Assembly: GCF_031987975.1 (NCBI RefSeq)
Contig: NZ_DALZYX010000011.1
Location: 36,768 to 100,767, forward strand
Reading direction: 5' to 3'
Source of the DNA: Pseudescherichia sp031987975
GTDB taxonomy: Bacteria > Pseudomonadota > Gammaproteobacteria > Enterobacterales > Enterobacteriaceae
DNA length: 64,000 nt
Shown: piece after piece, positions 14,200 to 22,734 of the stretch
Position numbering within the stretch: the stretch's first letter is position 1
How the letters are laid out: each line of letters begins with the position of its first letter
Program-made: the position numbers and the translations under genes
The notes under the pieces: model-generated
The model's database searches: none
What the model saw: only the letters and a program-made list of their open reading frames with translations
Told to the model about the DNA's origin: nothing

Positions 14200-17025
14200 A
14201 TGGATAAGATAGAAGTACGGGGCGCGCGCACCCACAATCTCAAGAATATCAACCTCGTTATCCCACGCGACAAGCTGATTGTCGTCACCGGGCTTTCAGG
14301 TTCAGGTAAATCATCCCTGGCTTTCGACACCCTCTATGCCGAAGGCCAGCGTCGTTACGTTGAATCGCTCTCCGCCTATGCGCGCCAGTTCCTGTCGTTA
14401 ATGGAAAAGCCGGATGTCGATCATATCGAAGGTCTGTCGCCCGCCATCTCCATTGAGCAGAAGTCGACCTCGCACAACCCACGCTCTACCGTCGGGACCA
14501 TTACCGAGATCCACGACTACCTGCGTCTGCTGTTTGCCCGCGTAGGCGAGCCGCGCTGCCCGGATCACAACGTGCCGCTGGATGCACAGACCGTCAGCCA
14601 GATGGTGGATAACGTGCTGTCGCAGCCGGAGGGCAAGCGCCTGATGCTGCTCGCGCCGATTATTAAAGAGCGTAAAGGTGAGCACACCAAGACGCTGGAG
14701 AATCTGGCAAGCCAGGGCTATATCCGCGCCCGTATCGATGGTGAAGTGTGCGACCTCTCGGATCCGCCGAGTCTTGAACTGCATAAAAAACATACTATTG
14801 AGGTGGTCATCGACCGCTTCAAGGTGCGGGACGATCTGACCCAGCGTCTGGCCGAGTCCTTTGAAACCGCGCTGGATCTCTCCGGCGGGACGGCGATCGT
14901 CGCCGATATGGACGATGAGAAGGTGGAAGAGCTGCTCTTCTCCGCCAACTTTGCCTGCCCGATCTGCGGCTACAGCATGAACGAGCTGGAACCGCGTATG
15001 TTCTCATTCAACAACCCGGCCGGTGCCTGTCCGACCTGTGACGGTCTGGGTGTGCAGCAGTATTTCGATCCGGATCGGGTGATCCAGAACCCGGAGCTGT
15101 CGCTGTCCGGCGGCGCGATCCGCGGCTGGGATCGCCGTAACTTTTACTACTTCCAGATGCTGCGCTCGCTGGCGGATCACTACAAATTTGACGTTGACGA
15201 TGCCTGGGAAAGCCTGAGCGCGTCGGTGCAAAAAGTGGTGCTGTTCGGCTCCGGTAAAGAGAGCATCGAATTTAAGTACATGAACGATCGCGGCGACACC
15301 TCCGTGCGCCGTCATCCGTTTGAAGGCGTCCTGCACAATATGGAGCGCCGCTACAAAGAGACCGAGTCCAGCGCGGTGCGCGAGGAGCTGGCGAAGTTTA
15401 TCAGTAATCGTCCGTGCGCCTCCTGCGACGGCACGCGCCTGCGTCGTGAAGCACGCCACGTCTTTGTCGAGAATACCCCGCTGCCGGCCATCTCCGACAT
15501 GAGCATCGGCCATGCGATGGACTTCTTCAACAACCTCAAGCTGGCGGGCCAGCGGGCGAAAATTGCCGAGAAAGTGCTGAAGGAGATTGGTGACCGTCTG
15601 AAGTTCCTGGTGAACGTTGGCCTTAACTACCTGACCCTCTCCCGCTCGGCGGAGACGCTCTCCGGCGGTGAAGCGCAGCGTATTCGTCTGGCGAGCCAGA
15701 TCGGTGCCGGTCTGGTTGGGGTAATGTACGTGCTGGATGAGCCATCTATCGGCCTGCACCAGCGCGACAACGAACGTCTGCTGGGCACGCTGATCCACCT
15801 GCGTGACCTTGGCAACACGGTAATTGTGGTTGAGCATGACGAAGACGCGATCCGCGCCGCTGACCACGTGATTGATATCGGTCCAGGCGCAGGCGTTCAC
15901 GGTGGACAGGTGGTGGCGGAAGGCCCACTGGATGCCATCATGGCGGTGCCAGAGTCGTTAACCGGGCAATTTATGAGCGGCAAGCGGCAGATCGCCGTGC
16001 CAAAAGAGCGCGTTCCTGCCGATCCGTCGAAGGTGCTGAAGCTCTCCGGCGCACGCGGTAACAACCTGAAGGATGTGACGCTCACCCTGCCGGTAGGCCT
16101 GTTTACCTGTATTACTGGCGTCTCCGGCTCAGGTAAATCGACCCTGATCAACGATACTCTGTTCCCGATTGCCCAGCGTCAGCTTAACGGTGCGACTATC
16201 GCCGAGCCGGCACCCTACCGCGAGGTTCAGGGCCTGGAGCACTTCGATAAGGTCATCGATATCGATCAAAGCCCGATTGGTCGTACGCCGCGTTCAAACC
16301 CGGCCACCTATACCGGCGTCTTTACGCCGGTGCGTGAGCTGTTTGCTGGCGTACCGGAATCCCGCTCACGCGGCTACACGCCGGGACGCTTTAGCTTTAA
16401 CGTGCGCGGCGGCCGCTGTGAGGCCTGCCAGGGTGACGGGGTGATCAAGGTAGAGATGCACTTCCTGCCGGATATCTACGTGCCGTGCGACCAGTGCAAA
16501 GGCAAACGCTATAACCGCGAAACGCTGGAGATCAAGTACAAGGGCAAGAGCATCCACGAAGTGCTGGATATGACCATCGAAGAGGCGCGTGAGTTCTTTG
16601 ATGCCGTTCCGGCGCTGGCGAGGAAGCTGCAGACCCTGATGGATGTGGGTCTCTCCTACATCCGTCTCGGTCAGTCTGCTACCACGCTCTCCGGCGGTGA
16701 GGCCCAGCGCGTGAAGCTGGCCCGTGAGCTGTCAAAACGCGGTACCGGCCAGACGCTCTATATTCTGGATGAGCCGACCACCGGCCTGCACTTTGCCGAT
16801 ATTCAGCAGCTGCTGGAAGTGCTGCACCAGCTACGCGATCAGGGCAACACCATTGTAGTGATTGAACACAACCTCGATGTGATCAAGACCGCGGACTGGA
16901 TTGTCGATCTTGGCCCGGAAGGGGGCAGCGGCGGCGGCGAGATCCTCGTCTCCGGCACGCCAGAAACGGTCGCAGAGTGCGAAGCCTCGCACACTGCCCG
17001 CTTCCTCAAACCGATGCTGAAATAG
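14200..17025 (+). CDS. uvrA: Excinuclease ABC subunit A
   Basis: A 941-residue ABC-type ATPase, one residue longer than in E. coli. It has two nucleotide-binding domains with Walker A motifs GLSGSGKSS (about 31) and GVSGSGKST (about 640), and two signatures LSGGEAQRIRLA and LSGGEAQRVKLA. Zinc modules are visible as CPIC...CPTC (about 253-280) and CEAC...CDQC (about 740-767). UvrA dimers find bulky DNA lesions and load UvrB for nucleotide excision repair. Expression is SOS-controlled. The gene ends one base before the convergent yjbR stop codon. Confidence 0.98.
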   Translation: MDKIEVRGARTHNLKNINLVIPRDKLIVVTGLSGSGKSSLAFDTLYAEGQRRYVESLSAYARQFLSLMEKPDVDHIEGLSPAISIEQKSTSHNPRSTVGTITEIHDYLRLLFARVGEPRCPDHNVPLDAQTVSQMVDNVLSQPEGKRLMLLAPIIKERKGEHTKTLENLASQGYIRARIDGEVCDLSDPPSLELHKKHTIEVVIDRFKVRDDLTQRLAESFETALDLSGGTAIVADMDDEKVEELLFSANFACPICGYSMNELEPRMFSFNNPAGACPTCDGLGVQQYFDPDRVIQNPELSLSGGAIRGWDRRNFYYFQMLRSLADHYKFDVDDAWESLSASVQKVVLFGSGKESIEFKYMNDRGDTSVRRHPFEGVLHNMERRYKETESSAVREELAKFISNRPCASCDGTRLRREARHVFVENTPLPAISDMSIGHAMDFFNNLKLAGQRAKIAEKVLKEIGDRLKFLVNVGLNYLTLSRSAETLSGGEAQRIRLASQIGAGLVGVMYVLDEPSIGLHQRDNERLLGTLIHLRDLGNTVIVVEHDEDAIRAADHVIDIGPGAGVHGGQVVAEGPLDAIMAVPESLTGQFMSGKRQIAVPKERVPADPSKVLKLSGARGNNLKDVTLTLPVGLFTCITGVSGSGKSTLINDTLFPIAQRQLNGATIAEPAPYREVQGLEHFDKVIDIDQSPIGRTPRSNPATYTGVFTPVRELFAGVPESRSRGYTPGRFSFNVRGGRCEACQGDGVIKVEMHFLPDIYVPCDQCKGKRYNRETLEIKYKGKSIHEVLDMTIEEAREFFDAVPALARKLQTLMDVGLSYIRLGQSATTLSGGEAQRVKLARELSKRGTGQTLYILDEPTTGLHFADIQQLLEVLHQLRDQGNTIVVIEHNLDVIKTADWIVDLGPEGGSGGGEILVSGTPETVAECEASHTARFLKPMLK

Positions 17026-17026
17026 C

Positions 17027-17380
17027 TTAAACGGAAAGCTGCTGCCTGACCGCGTCAGGCAGCGCTTCAACCGCCAGCTTGTAAGACGCATCTACCAGAT
17101 AATAAATCCGCGAATCCGGTAGCGATCCATCAAGGAATACCGTACTCCAGTGCGCCTTGTTCAGGCGCGCGCTCGGCCGCACGTCTGTATTTTCACTCCG
17201 CAGCAGCTCGGCCAGCTCCGGGCTGGTTTTCAGCGATACTGCCGGGCGGTCGTCCACTTCATGCACCATCGCAAACAGCACATCTGCCACTTTAATCTGC
17301 GTAGCCTTCCAGTCACTGTGTACGCTCTGCTCCGCGCCTGGTTTACCCATGCAGTAGGGCAGCAGTTCCGAATTGATCAT
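17027..17380 (-). CDS. yjbR: MmcQ/YjbR family protein
   Basis: A 117-residue protein (E. coli YjbR is 118) with the family DNA-binding-like CyaY fold suggested by homology. Conserved stretches are DWKATQIKVADVLFAM, LNKAHWSTVFLDGSLPDS and YYLVDASYKLAV. Precise function unknown. The frame extends to 17461, but the ATG at 17380 has AGGGGAAG upstream and overlaps the yjbQ stop by four bases, giving a coupled yjbQ-yjbR pair. Confidence 0.92.
   Translation of the reverse strand: MINSELLPYCMGKPGAEQSVHSDWKATQIKVADVLFAMVHEVDDRPAVSLKTSPELAELLRSENTDVRPSARLNKAHWSTVFLDGSLPDSRIYYLVDASYKLAVEALPDAVRQQLSV
17041..17063. repeat. Perfect hairpin inside the 3' end of yjbR
   Basis: GCTGCCTGAC at 17041-17050 pairs with GTCAGGCAGC at 17054-17063 around CGC. 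On the minus strand it encodes residues near LPDAVRQQ of YjbR. It starts 15 bases after the uvrA stop, so it would also form in the uvrA transcript; no T-run follows on the plus strand. Confidence 0.7.
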
Positions 17381-17799
17381 TTCTCTTCCCCTTGTAGTGT
17401 TGCGATGATTTTGCGTGACCCGCCGTGAATACGGTGCTCTCCCAGCCAGATGCCCTGCCACGTTCCCAGCTGCACGCGACCGTTCTGCACCGGCAGCAGC
17501 AGCGATACGCCAAGCGTGGAGGATTTGATATGAGAAGGCATATCATCCGGTCCCTCAGCGTCGTGCTCATAGCGGGCGCTATCCGGCACGGCATGCAGAA
17601 AATGCTGCTCCATATCGTAACGCACGGTGGGATCGCAGTTTTCATTCAGCGTGAGGGAGGCAGAGGTGTGCTGTAGCAAGAGGTGCAACAAACCCGTTTT
17701 GATGCGGTTAAGGGAAGGAATTTGCTCCAGCACCTCATCCGTCACCAGATGGAAACCGCGTGGCTTTGCGCCAAGCCTGAGAGTTTGTTGATACCACAT
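17377..17799 (-). CDS. yjbQ: UPF0047 family protein YjbQ
   Basis: A 140-residue protein (E. coli 138) with the family core LLHLLLQHTSASLTLNENCDPTV (about 42-64), MPSHIKSS and WQGIWLGEHR...GGSR near the C-terminus, residues that bind metal or phosphate. E. coli YjbQ shows weak thiamine phosphate synthase activity; the physiological role is unsettled. It is the first gene of a yjbQ-yjbR pair with a four-base overlap. Confidence 0.93.
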   Translation of the reverse strand: MWYQQTLRLGAKPRGFHLVTDEVLEQIPSLNRIKTGLLHLLLQHTSASLTLNENCDPTVRYDMEQHFLHAVPDSARYEHDAEGPDDMPSHIKSSTLGVSLLLPVQNGRVQLGTWQGIWLGEHRIHGGSRKIIATLQGEEK

Positions 17800-17904
17800 A
17801 GCGTGCTCCAGAGTTAATTCACCTGATGCTAAGTGTGTAACACCCAGGGCAGATCAGCCAGAAAAGGACGAAAATAAGGCAACCTGGCGATTGCCTTTTA
17901 ACAA

Positions 17905-18615
17905 TCAATACTCGGAGTTAGCGATGACCTCTTCACCATACATCCCCGCCTGCGGCATAGGGCGATAGGTTGAGTTGGAGGCGCGTAGCACGCGAATGCC
18001 TCGGGCACCCACTTCCCGCGCAGCGCTGATGTCGTTATCCGAGTCGCCGTAGAACAGCTTTATCTGCTTATCCTGTAGCCACTGGGTCTTGGTGTTCTGG
18101 CCCGGCTGGTCACCGGCAAAGATCACCGGGTTCATATTTTCGGCCGGGATCTGGAAGTCTTCCTGCAGCGTTTTTGAGACGGTCTCGGTTTTTGTCTGGC
18201 TGCGTCCGGTAACGAAGTAGATAGCATCGCCACGCTTGACGTGCATCGCGATCAGCGCCCGGGCCACCTCTTTAGGGATGCTGTACTCATCCCAGCCGTT
18301 GTTCATTTTCTCCCAGAAAGCGGGATTATGGAGATACTCTTCGCTCTGCGGTGAAAAGGTCTCCTTCCCTCGCCAGAAACCTGGGCTGGAAAAAAGCACG
18401 GTATCATCGATATCAAACCCGACAGCCATCGGTGGGCGGCCCTGGAGGCTGTTTTCAATCTGTGCCACCGAGACCCAGTGAATAGGTGCTTGCTCAGCCA
18501 GTTTAGCGACGTTGGTTCCCGGGTAGAGCGGCGAAGGCGAAGAGGCGTGAGCATTGGCAGCGCCCATGGTAAACAGCAGACAGAATGCACTGAGTGCGAG
18601 GGGTAATTTACGCAT
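17905..18615 (-). CDS. aphA: Class B acid phosphatase AphA (periplasmic)
   Basis: A 236-residue protein with a Sec signal peptide (about 1-25, ending near ANAHA). The HAD-superfamily motif FDIDDTVLFSS provides the two catalytic aspartates; a second site is YFVTGRSQ, and acidic metal ligands occur in YGDSDNDI. It dephosphorylates nucleotides and other phosphomonoesters in the periplasm. Of two in-frame ATGs, that at 18615 is correctly spaced from AGGGA; 18621 directly abuts it. Confidence 0.95.
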   Translation of the reverse strand: MRKLPLALSAFCLLFTMGAANAHASSPSPLYPGTNVAKLAEQAPIHWVSVAQIENSLQGRPPMAVGFDIDDTVLFSSPGFWRGKETFSPQSEEYLHNPAFWEKMNNGWDEYSIPKEVARALIAMHVKRGDAIYFVTGRSQTKTETVSKTLQEDFQIPAENMNPVIFAGDQPGQNTKTQWLQDKQIKLFYGDSDNDISAAREVGARGIRVLRASNSTYRPMPQAGMYGEEVIANSEY

Positions 18616-18650
18616 ATTCATCCCTAAACTTTAGAATTTGGTAGAATTTT

Positions 18651-18669
18651 CCCCGGCTTTGCGCCGGGG
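18651..18669. repeat. GC stem-loop between tyrB and aphA
   Basis: CCCCGGC at 18651-18657 pairs with GCCGGGG at 18663-18669 around TTTGC, ten bases past the tyrB stop. There is no T-run on the minus (tyrB) strand, so it is probably an mRNA-end hairpin. Confidence 0.6.
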
Positions 18670-18679
18670 AAGGCGCGTA

Positions 18680-19876
18680 TTATGCCATTACCGCGGCAAA
18701 CGCCTGTGCGACGCGGTGCACATTCCCATGGTTCAGGCCAGCAAGGCACATGCGGCCGCTGGCGATCAGGTAGACGCCAAACTCTTCGCGCAGACGGGTC
18801 ACCTGCGCCGCGCTAAGGCCGGTGTAGCTGAACATGCCGCGCTGCAGCAGCAGATAGTCAAAGTTATGCCCGGGAACCGCCTCGCGCAGAACGTTAACCA
18901 GCTCCTGACGCATCGCAGAGATACGCAGGCGCATCGCCTCCACTTCTGCCAGCCACTGGGCTTTCAGGGTTGCATCACCCAGCACGGTCGCCACTACCTG
19001 CGCGCCGAAGTTTGGCGGGCTGGAGTAGTTACGGCGCACGGTGGCTTTCAGCTGCCCCAGCACCCGTCCGGCGGTTTCGGCATCTTCACAGACGATGGAC
19101 AGGCCACCGACGCGCTCGCCGTAGAGAGAGAAGATCTTCGAGAAGGAGTTGCTCACCAGCGCTGGCAGACCCGCATTAGCGATGGCACGAATAGCGTAGG
19201 CGTCCTCTTCCATCCCGGCACCAAAGCCCTGATAGGCGATGTCGAGGAACGGGATCAGCTCACGCGCTTTCAGCACCTCAATCACCGCATCCCACTGCGG
19301 ATTGGTCAGGTCAGCCCCGGTGGGGTTGTGGCAGCAAGGATGCAGCAGAACGATGCTACGGGCAGGCAGGATTTGCAGCTTTTCCAGCAGCGCATCGACG
19401 CGCACGCCGTTGGTTTCGCCATCAAACCACGGGTAAGTACTTACTTCGAACCCGGCACCTTCAAAAATGGCGATGTGGTTCTCCCAGGTCGGATCGCTGA
19501 CCCAGACGCCGGAGTCAGGGAAGTAGCGTTTCAGGAAGTCGGCCCCTACCTTCAGTGCACCGGAGCCGCCCAGCGTCTGGATAGTCGCAATACGGTTAGC
19601 CTTCAGTACCGGATGGTCGGCTCCGAACAGCAGCGGCGCGATGGTGTGACGATAGCCCGGCAGGCCTTCCATCGGCAGGTAGAGCGACGCCCCGTGCGGC
19701 TGAGCGTTCAGGCGTGCTTCCGCTTCCGCTACGGCCTGTAGCTGTGGAATGAGGCCATCTTCGTTGTAGTAGAGGCCGATGCTGAGGTTTACTTTATCGC
19801 TACGGGGATCTTCTTTGAAACGCTCCATCAGCGTCAGAATGGGGTCGCCAGCGTAGGCGTCAACTTTTTGAAACAC
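18680..19876 (-). CDS. tyrB: Aromatic-amino-acid aminotransferase
   Basis: A 398-residue class I PLP aminotransferase (E. coli 397). Visible are the N-terminal VNLSIGLYYNEDG segment, the cofactor-site SDPTWENH, CCHNPTGADLT, and the PLP-lysine motif SNSFSKIFSLYGERVGG (about 242-258). The closing arginine region RMCLAGLN binds the substrate carboxylate. It makes tyrosine, phenylalanine and leucine from the 2-oxo acids. Translation starts at GTG (19876), as in E. coli, with GGAG nine bases upstream. A TGTAAAT half-site just upstream could belong to a TyrR box, but no complete box was seen. Confidence 0.96.
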   Translation of the reverse strand: MFQKVDAYAGDPILTLMERFKEDPRSDKVNLSIGLYYNEDGLIPQLQAVAEAEARLNAQPHGASLYLPMEGLPGYRHTIAPLLFGADHPVLKANRIATIQTLGGSGALKVGADFLKRYFPDSGVWVSDPTWENHIAIFEGAGFEVSTYPWFDGETNGVRVDALLEKLQILPARSIVLLHPCCHNPTGADLTNPQWDAVIEVLKARELIPFLDIAYQGFGAGMEEDAYAIRAIANAGLPALVSNSFSKIFSLYGERVGGLSIVCEDAETAGRVLGQLKATVRRNYSSPPNFGAQVVATVLGDATLKAQWLAEVEAMRLRISAMRQELVNVLREAVPGHNFDYLLLQRGMFSYTGLSAAQVTRLREEFGVYLIASGRMCLAGLNHGNVHRVAQAFAAVMA

Positions 19877-19965
19877 GCGGTGGTTCTCCAGATTTACAGG
19901 CGGGGGGTTTTAAACACAATAAACCGGAAGCGAATAGAGATCGAGAAGTTGTTAGCATTTGTAGA

Positions 19966-19989
19966 CCCGGCAAGCGCAACGCCGCCGGG
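19966..19989. repeat. REP-like palindrome
   Basis: CCCGGC at 19966-19971 pairs with GCCGGG at 19984-19989. It lies just after the alr stop and upstream of tyrB and has the same core as other REP-like units here. Confidence 0.7.
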
Positions 19990-19996
19990 CACTATT

Positions 19997-21076
19997 TTAA
20001 TCTACGTATTTCATCGCGACCCGAGACGTCAGTCGCGTGATAAGTTCGTAAGCACTTACTTTTGTAATTTCAGCGATGCGCTCTACTGACAGGCCTTCGC
20101 CCCACATCACCACCGCATCGCCCGCCCGCTCCTGTGCTTCTGGCCCAAGATCAACGCAAATCATATCCATCGCCACCCGTCCGACGATAGGCACTTCGCG
20201 GCCGTTAACCAGCACCGGCGTGCCAGAGGGTGCAGCACGGGGATAGCCATCGCCGTAGCCCATCGCCACCACGCCGAGGCGCGTATCGCGCTCGCTGGTC
20301 CAGGTTCCGCCATAGCCCACCGGCTCGCCCGCCCGGTGCGGACGTACGGCGATCAGCTTTGAGGTCAGAGACATAACCGCCTGGAAACCGAAATCGGCTC
20401 CCCAGGGCTTTTGATCCAGCGGCGAGACGCCGTAGAGAATGATGCCGGGGCGGACCCAGTCAAAATGGGCCTGCGGCCAGAGCAGAATGCCGCCGGAGGC
20501 CGCAATAGAGCGCAGGCCCGGCTTGCCTTCGGTGAAGGTGGTGAAGATATCCAGCTGCTGCTCGGTTGCGCCACACTCTGGCTCATCGGCACGGGCAAAG
20601 TGGCTGACGATATTGACCGGCTGGCGCACGTTTTTGCAGGCACAGAGACGCTGGTAGAACGCGCTGGCCTCTTCGGGACGTACCCCCAGCCGATGCATGC
20701 CGGTATCAAGCTTCATCCAGACGGTGACCGGTTCGGGGAGATCTGCCCTCTCCAGCGCCTCCAGCTGCTCGGTATTGTGCACGGCGGTGTGCAGCCGTTG
20801 AGCAGAGAGCGTGGGGAGATCTTCCGCGGAAAAAAAGCCTTCGAGCAGCAGGATCGGCTGGGTAATGCCGCCCGTACGCAGCTGCAGGGCCTCTTCGAGA
20901 CGGGCAACGCCAAAGGCGTCGGCGTCGGGGAGCGTTCGCGCGGTCTCGAGGAGACCGTGTCCGTAAGCGTTCGCTTTCACCACTGCAACCAGCTTGCTGG
21001 CGGGAGCCAGTTCACGCAGGCGTTGCAGATTGTGTCGCAGAGCGCGGCGGTTAACTACTACGGTTGCCGCTTGCAT
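19997..21076 (-). CDS. alr: Alanine racemase, biosynthetic
   Basis: A 359-residue fold-type III PLP enzyme, the E. coli length. The PLP lysine is K34 in VAVVKANAYGHG; the catalytic tyrosine of the other subunit lies in VAMGYGDGYPR (about 251-261). It makes D-alanine for peptidoglycan in the cytoplasm. The gene is downstream of dnaB in the same direction, but an ERIC element fills most of the 148-base gap, so its promoter or leader overlaps that repeat. Confidence 0.97.
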   Translation of the reverse strand: MQAATVVVNRRALRHNLQRLRELAPASKLVAVVKANAYGHGLLETARTLPDADAFGVARLEEALQLRTGGITQPILLLEGFFSAEDLPTLSAQRLHTAVHNTEQLEALERADLPEPVTVWMKLDTGMHRLGVRPEEASAFYQRLCACKNVRQPVNIVSHFARADEPECGATEQQLDIFTTFTEGKPGLRSIAASGGILLWPQAHFDWVRPGIILYGVSPLDQKPWGADFGFQAVMSLTSKLIAVRPHRAGEPVGYGGTWTSERDTRLGVVAMGYGDGYPRAAPSGTPVLVNGREVPIVGRVAMDMICVDLGPEAQERAGDAVVMWGEGLSVERIAEITKVSAYELITRLTSRVAMKYVD

Positions 21077-21100
21077 GTTATTCCTTATAAAAAAGACGAA

Positions 21101-21223
21101 TCCTCAAAATCATTCGCGTTGCAGGAAGGCGACAAGTCCGGGAAGCCCCAGGAGCTTACTGAAGTAAGTGACTGGGGTGAGCGGACGCAGTCAACACACC
21201 TGCGGCGTGAAGGATGAAGAGGA
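21101..21223. repeat. ERIC element
   Basis: A 123-base imperfect palindrome. The central AAGTAAGTGACTGGGGTGAG (from 21162) is the hallmark of enterobacterial repetitive intergenic consensus elements, preceded by CCCCAGGAGCTTACT. The termini TCCTC...TTGCAGG and CCTGC...GAGGA form an inverted repeat. It ends one base before the dnaB stop codon and begins 24 bases from the alr start. Confidence 0.93.
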
Positions 21224-21224
21224 T

Positions 21225-22631
21225 TTATTCATCGTCATACTGTGGTCCCGCATAATTATCAAAACGCGACCACTGCCCGTTAAAGGTCAGGCGTACCGTG
21301 CCAATCGGGCCGTTACGCTGCTTACCAATAATAATTTCCGCGATGCCTTTCAGATCGCTGTTCTCGTGGTACACCTCATCACGATAGATAAACATGATCA
21401 GGTCGGCATCCTGTTCGATAGAGCCGGACTCACGCAGGTCGGAGTTGACCGGGCGCTTATCGGCACGCTGCTCCAGAGAGCGGTTAAGCTGCGACAGGGC
21501 CACCACCGGCACCTGTAACTCTTTCGCCAGCGCCTTCAGCGAGCGGGAGATCTCAGCGATCTCCAGCGTACGGTTGTCGGAGAGCGACGGGACGCGCATC
21601 AGCTGCAGGTAGTCGATCATGATCATGCTCAGGCCGTCATGCTCACGGAAAATGCGGCGGGCGCGGGAGCGTACCTCGGTTGGCGTCAGGCCGGAGGAGT
21701 CGTCGATATACATGTTACGCTTCTCCAGCAGTATGCCCATGGTGCCGGAGATACGCGCCCAGTCCTCATCGTCGAGCTGGCCGGTACGAATGCGGGTCTG
21801 ATCGACGCGGGAGAGCGACGCCAGCATACGCATCATGATCTGCTCGGCGGGCATCTCAAGGCTGAAGATCAGCACCGGTTTATCCTGGAGCATCGCGGCG
21901 TTTTCGCACAGGTTCATGGCGAAGGTGGTTTTACCCATCGACGGACGCGCCGCCACGATGATCAGATCCGAGCGTTGCAGGCCCGCCGTCTTCTTGTTCA
22001 GATCCTGATAGCCGGTATCGACGCCGGTAACGCCGTCATGGGGCTGCTGAAACAGCTGCTCAATTCGCGCAACGGTGGCCTCAAGGATCTGGTCGATGCT
22101 TTTCGGCCCTTCATCCTTATTCGCCCGGTTTTCGGCAATCTGGAAAACGCGGGATTCGGCGAGGTCGAGCAGATCTTCACTGGAGCGGCCCTGAGGATCA
22201 AAGCCAGCGGTAGCGATCTCGTTGGCGACGGAGATCATCTCACGCACGACCGCACGTTCGCGAACGATGTCGGCATAAGCGCTAATGTTCGCCGCGCTTG
22301 GCGTATTTTTCGATAGCTCTGCCAGGTAGGCGAAGCCGCCGACGCTGTCCAGCTGGCCCTGCTGCTCCAGCGACTCCGCGAGGGTGATCAGGTCGATGGG
22401 CTTGCTCATCTCCTGCAGGCGGTGCATCTCCGTGAAGATATGCCGGTGTGGGCGGGTATAAAAGTCTTCCGCAACAACGCGCTCGGCAACATCGTCCCAG
22501 CGTTCGTTATCCAGCATTAAACCGCCCAACACCGACTGCTCCGCTTCGATTGAGTGTGGCGGCACTTTCATCCCCTCGACTTGCATATCGCGGGGTTCAG
22601 TCTGTTTGTTGAAGGGTTTATTTCCTGCCAT
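21225..22631 (-). CDS. dnaB: Replicative DNA helicase DnaB
   Basis: A 468-residue hexameric helicase (E. coli 471). The N-terminal primase-contact domain covers about 20-170 and the RecA-like motor domain about 200-460, with Walker A RPSMGKTTFA, Walker B LSMIMIDYLQLMRV and the arginine-finger region LNRSLEQRADKRP. It unwinds DNA ahead of the fork and recruits DnaG. The ATG at 22631 matches the E. coli start MAGNKPFNKQ; the frame continues to 22676, but that extension is not conserved. It is divergent from qor. Confidence 0.97.
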   Translation of the reverse strand: MAGNKPFNKQTEPRDMQVEGMKVPPHSIEAEQSVLGGLMLDNERWDDVAERVVAEDFYTRPHRHIFTEMHRLQEMSKPIDLITLAESLEQQGQLDSVGGFAYLAELSKNTPSAANISAYADIVRERAVVREMISVANEIATAGFDPQGRSSEDLLDLAESRVFQIAENRANKDEGPKSIDQILEATVARIEQLFQQPHDGVTGVDTGYQDLNKKTAGLQRSDLIIVAARPSMGKTTFAMNLCENAAMLQDKPVLIFSLEMPAEQIMMRMLASLSRVDQTRIRTGQLDDEDWARISGTMGILLEKRNMYIDDSSGLTPTEVRSRARRIFREHDGLSMIMIDYLQLMRVPSLSDNRTLEIAEISRSLKALAKELQVPVVALSQLNRSLEQRADKRPVNSDLRESGSIEQDADLIMFIYRDEVYHENSDLKGIAEIIIGKQRNGPIGTVRLTFNGQWSRFDNYAGPQYDDE

Positions 22632-22734
22632 AGTGAATGGAGTACCGAGATAAATTGTGGGTCGAAATTTTATCATATTTTAGATTATGCACCGACCCTA
22701 ATGTCGCATTGGCTTAGGATCTTTGGGAGGAAAC

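Noticed and set aside
18638..19741. 367-codon open frame antisense to tyrB
   Set aside because: Fully inside tyrB, no domain recognised, His/Arg-rich composition.
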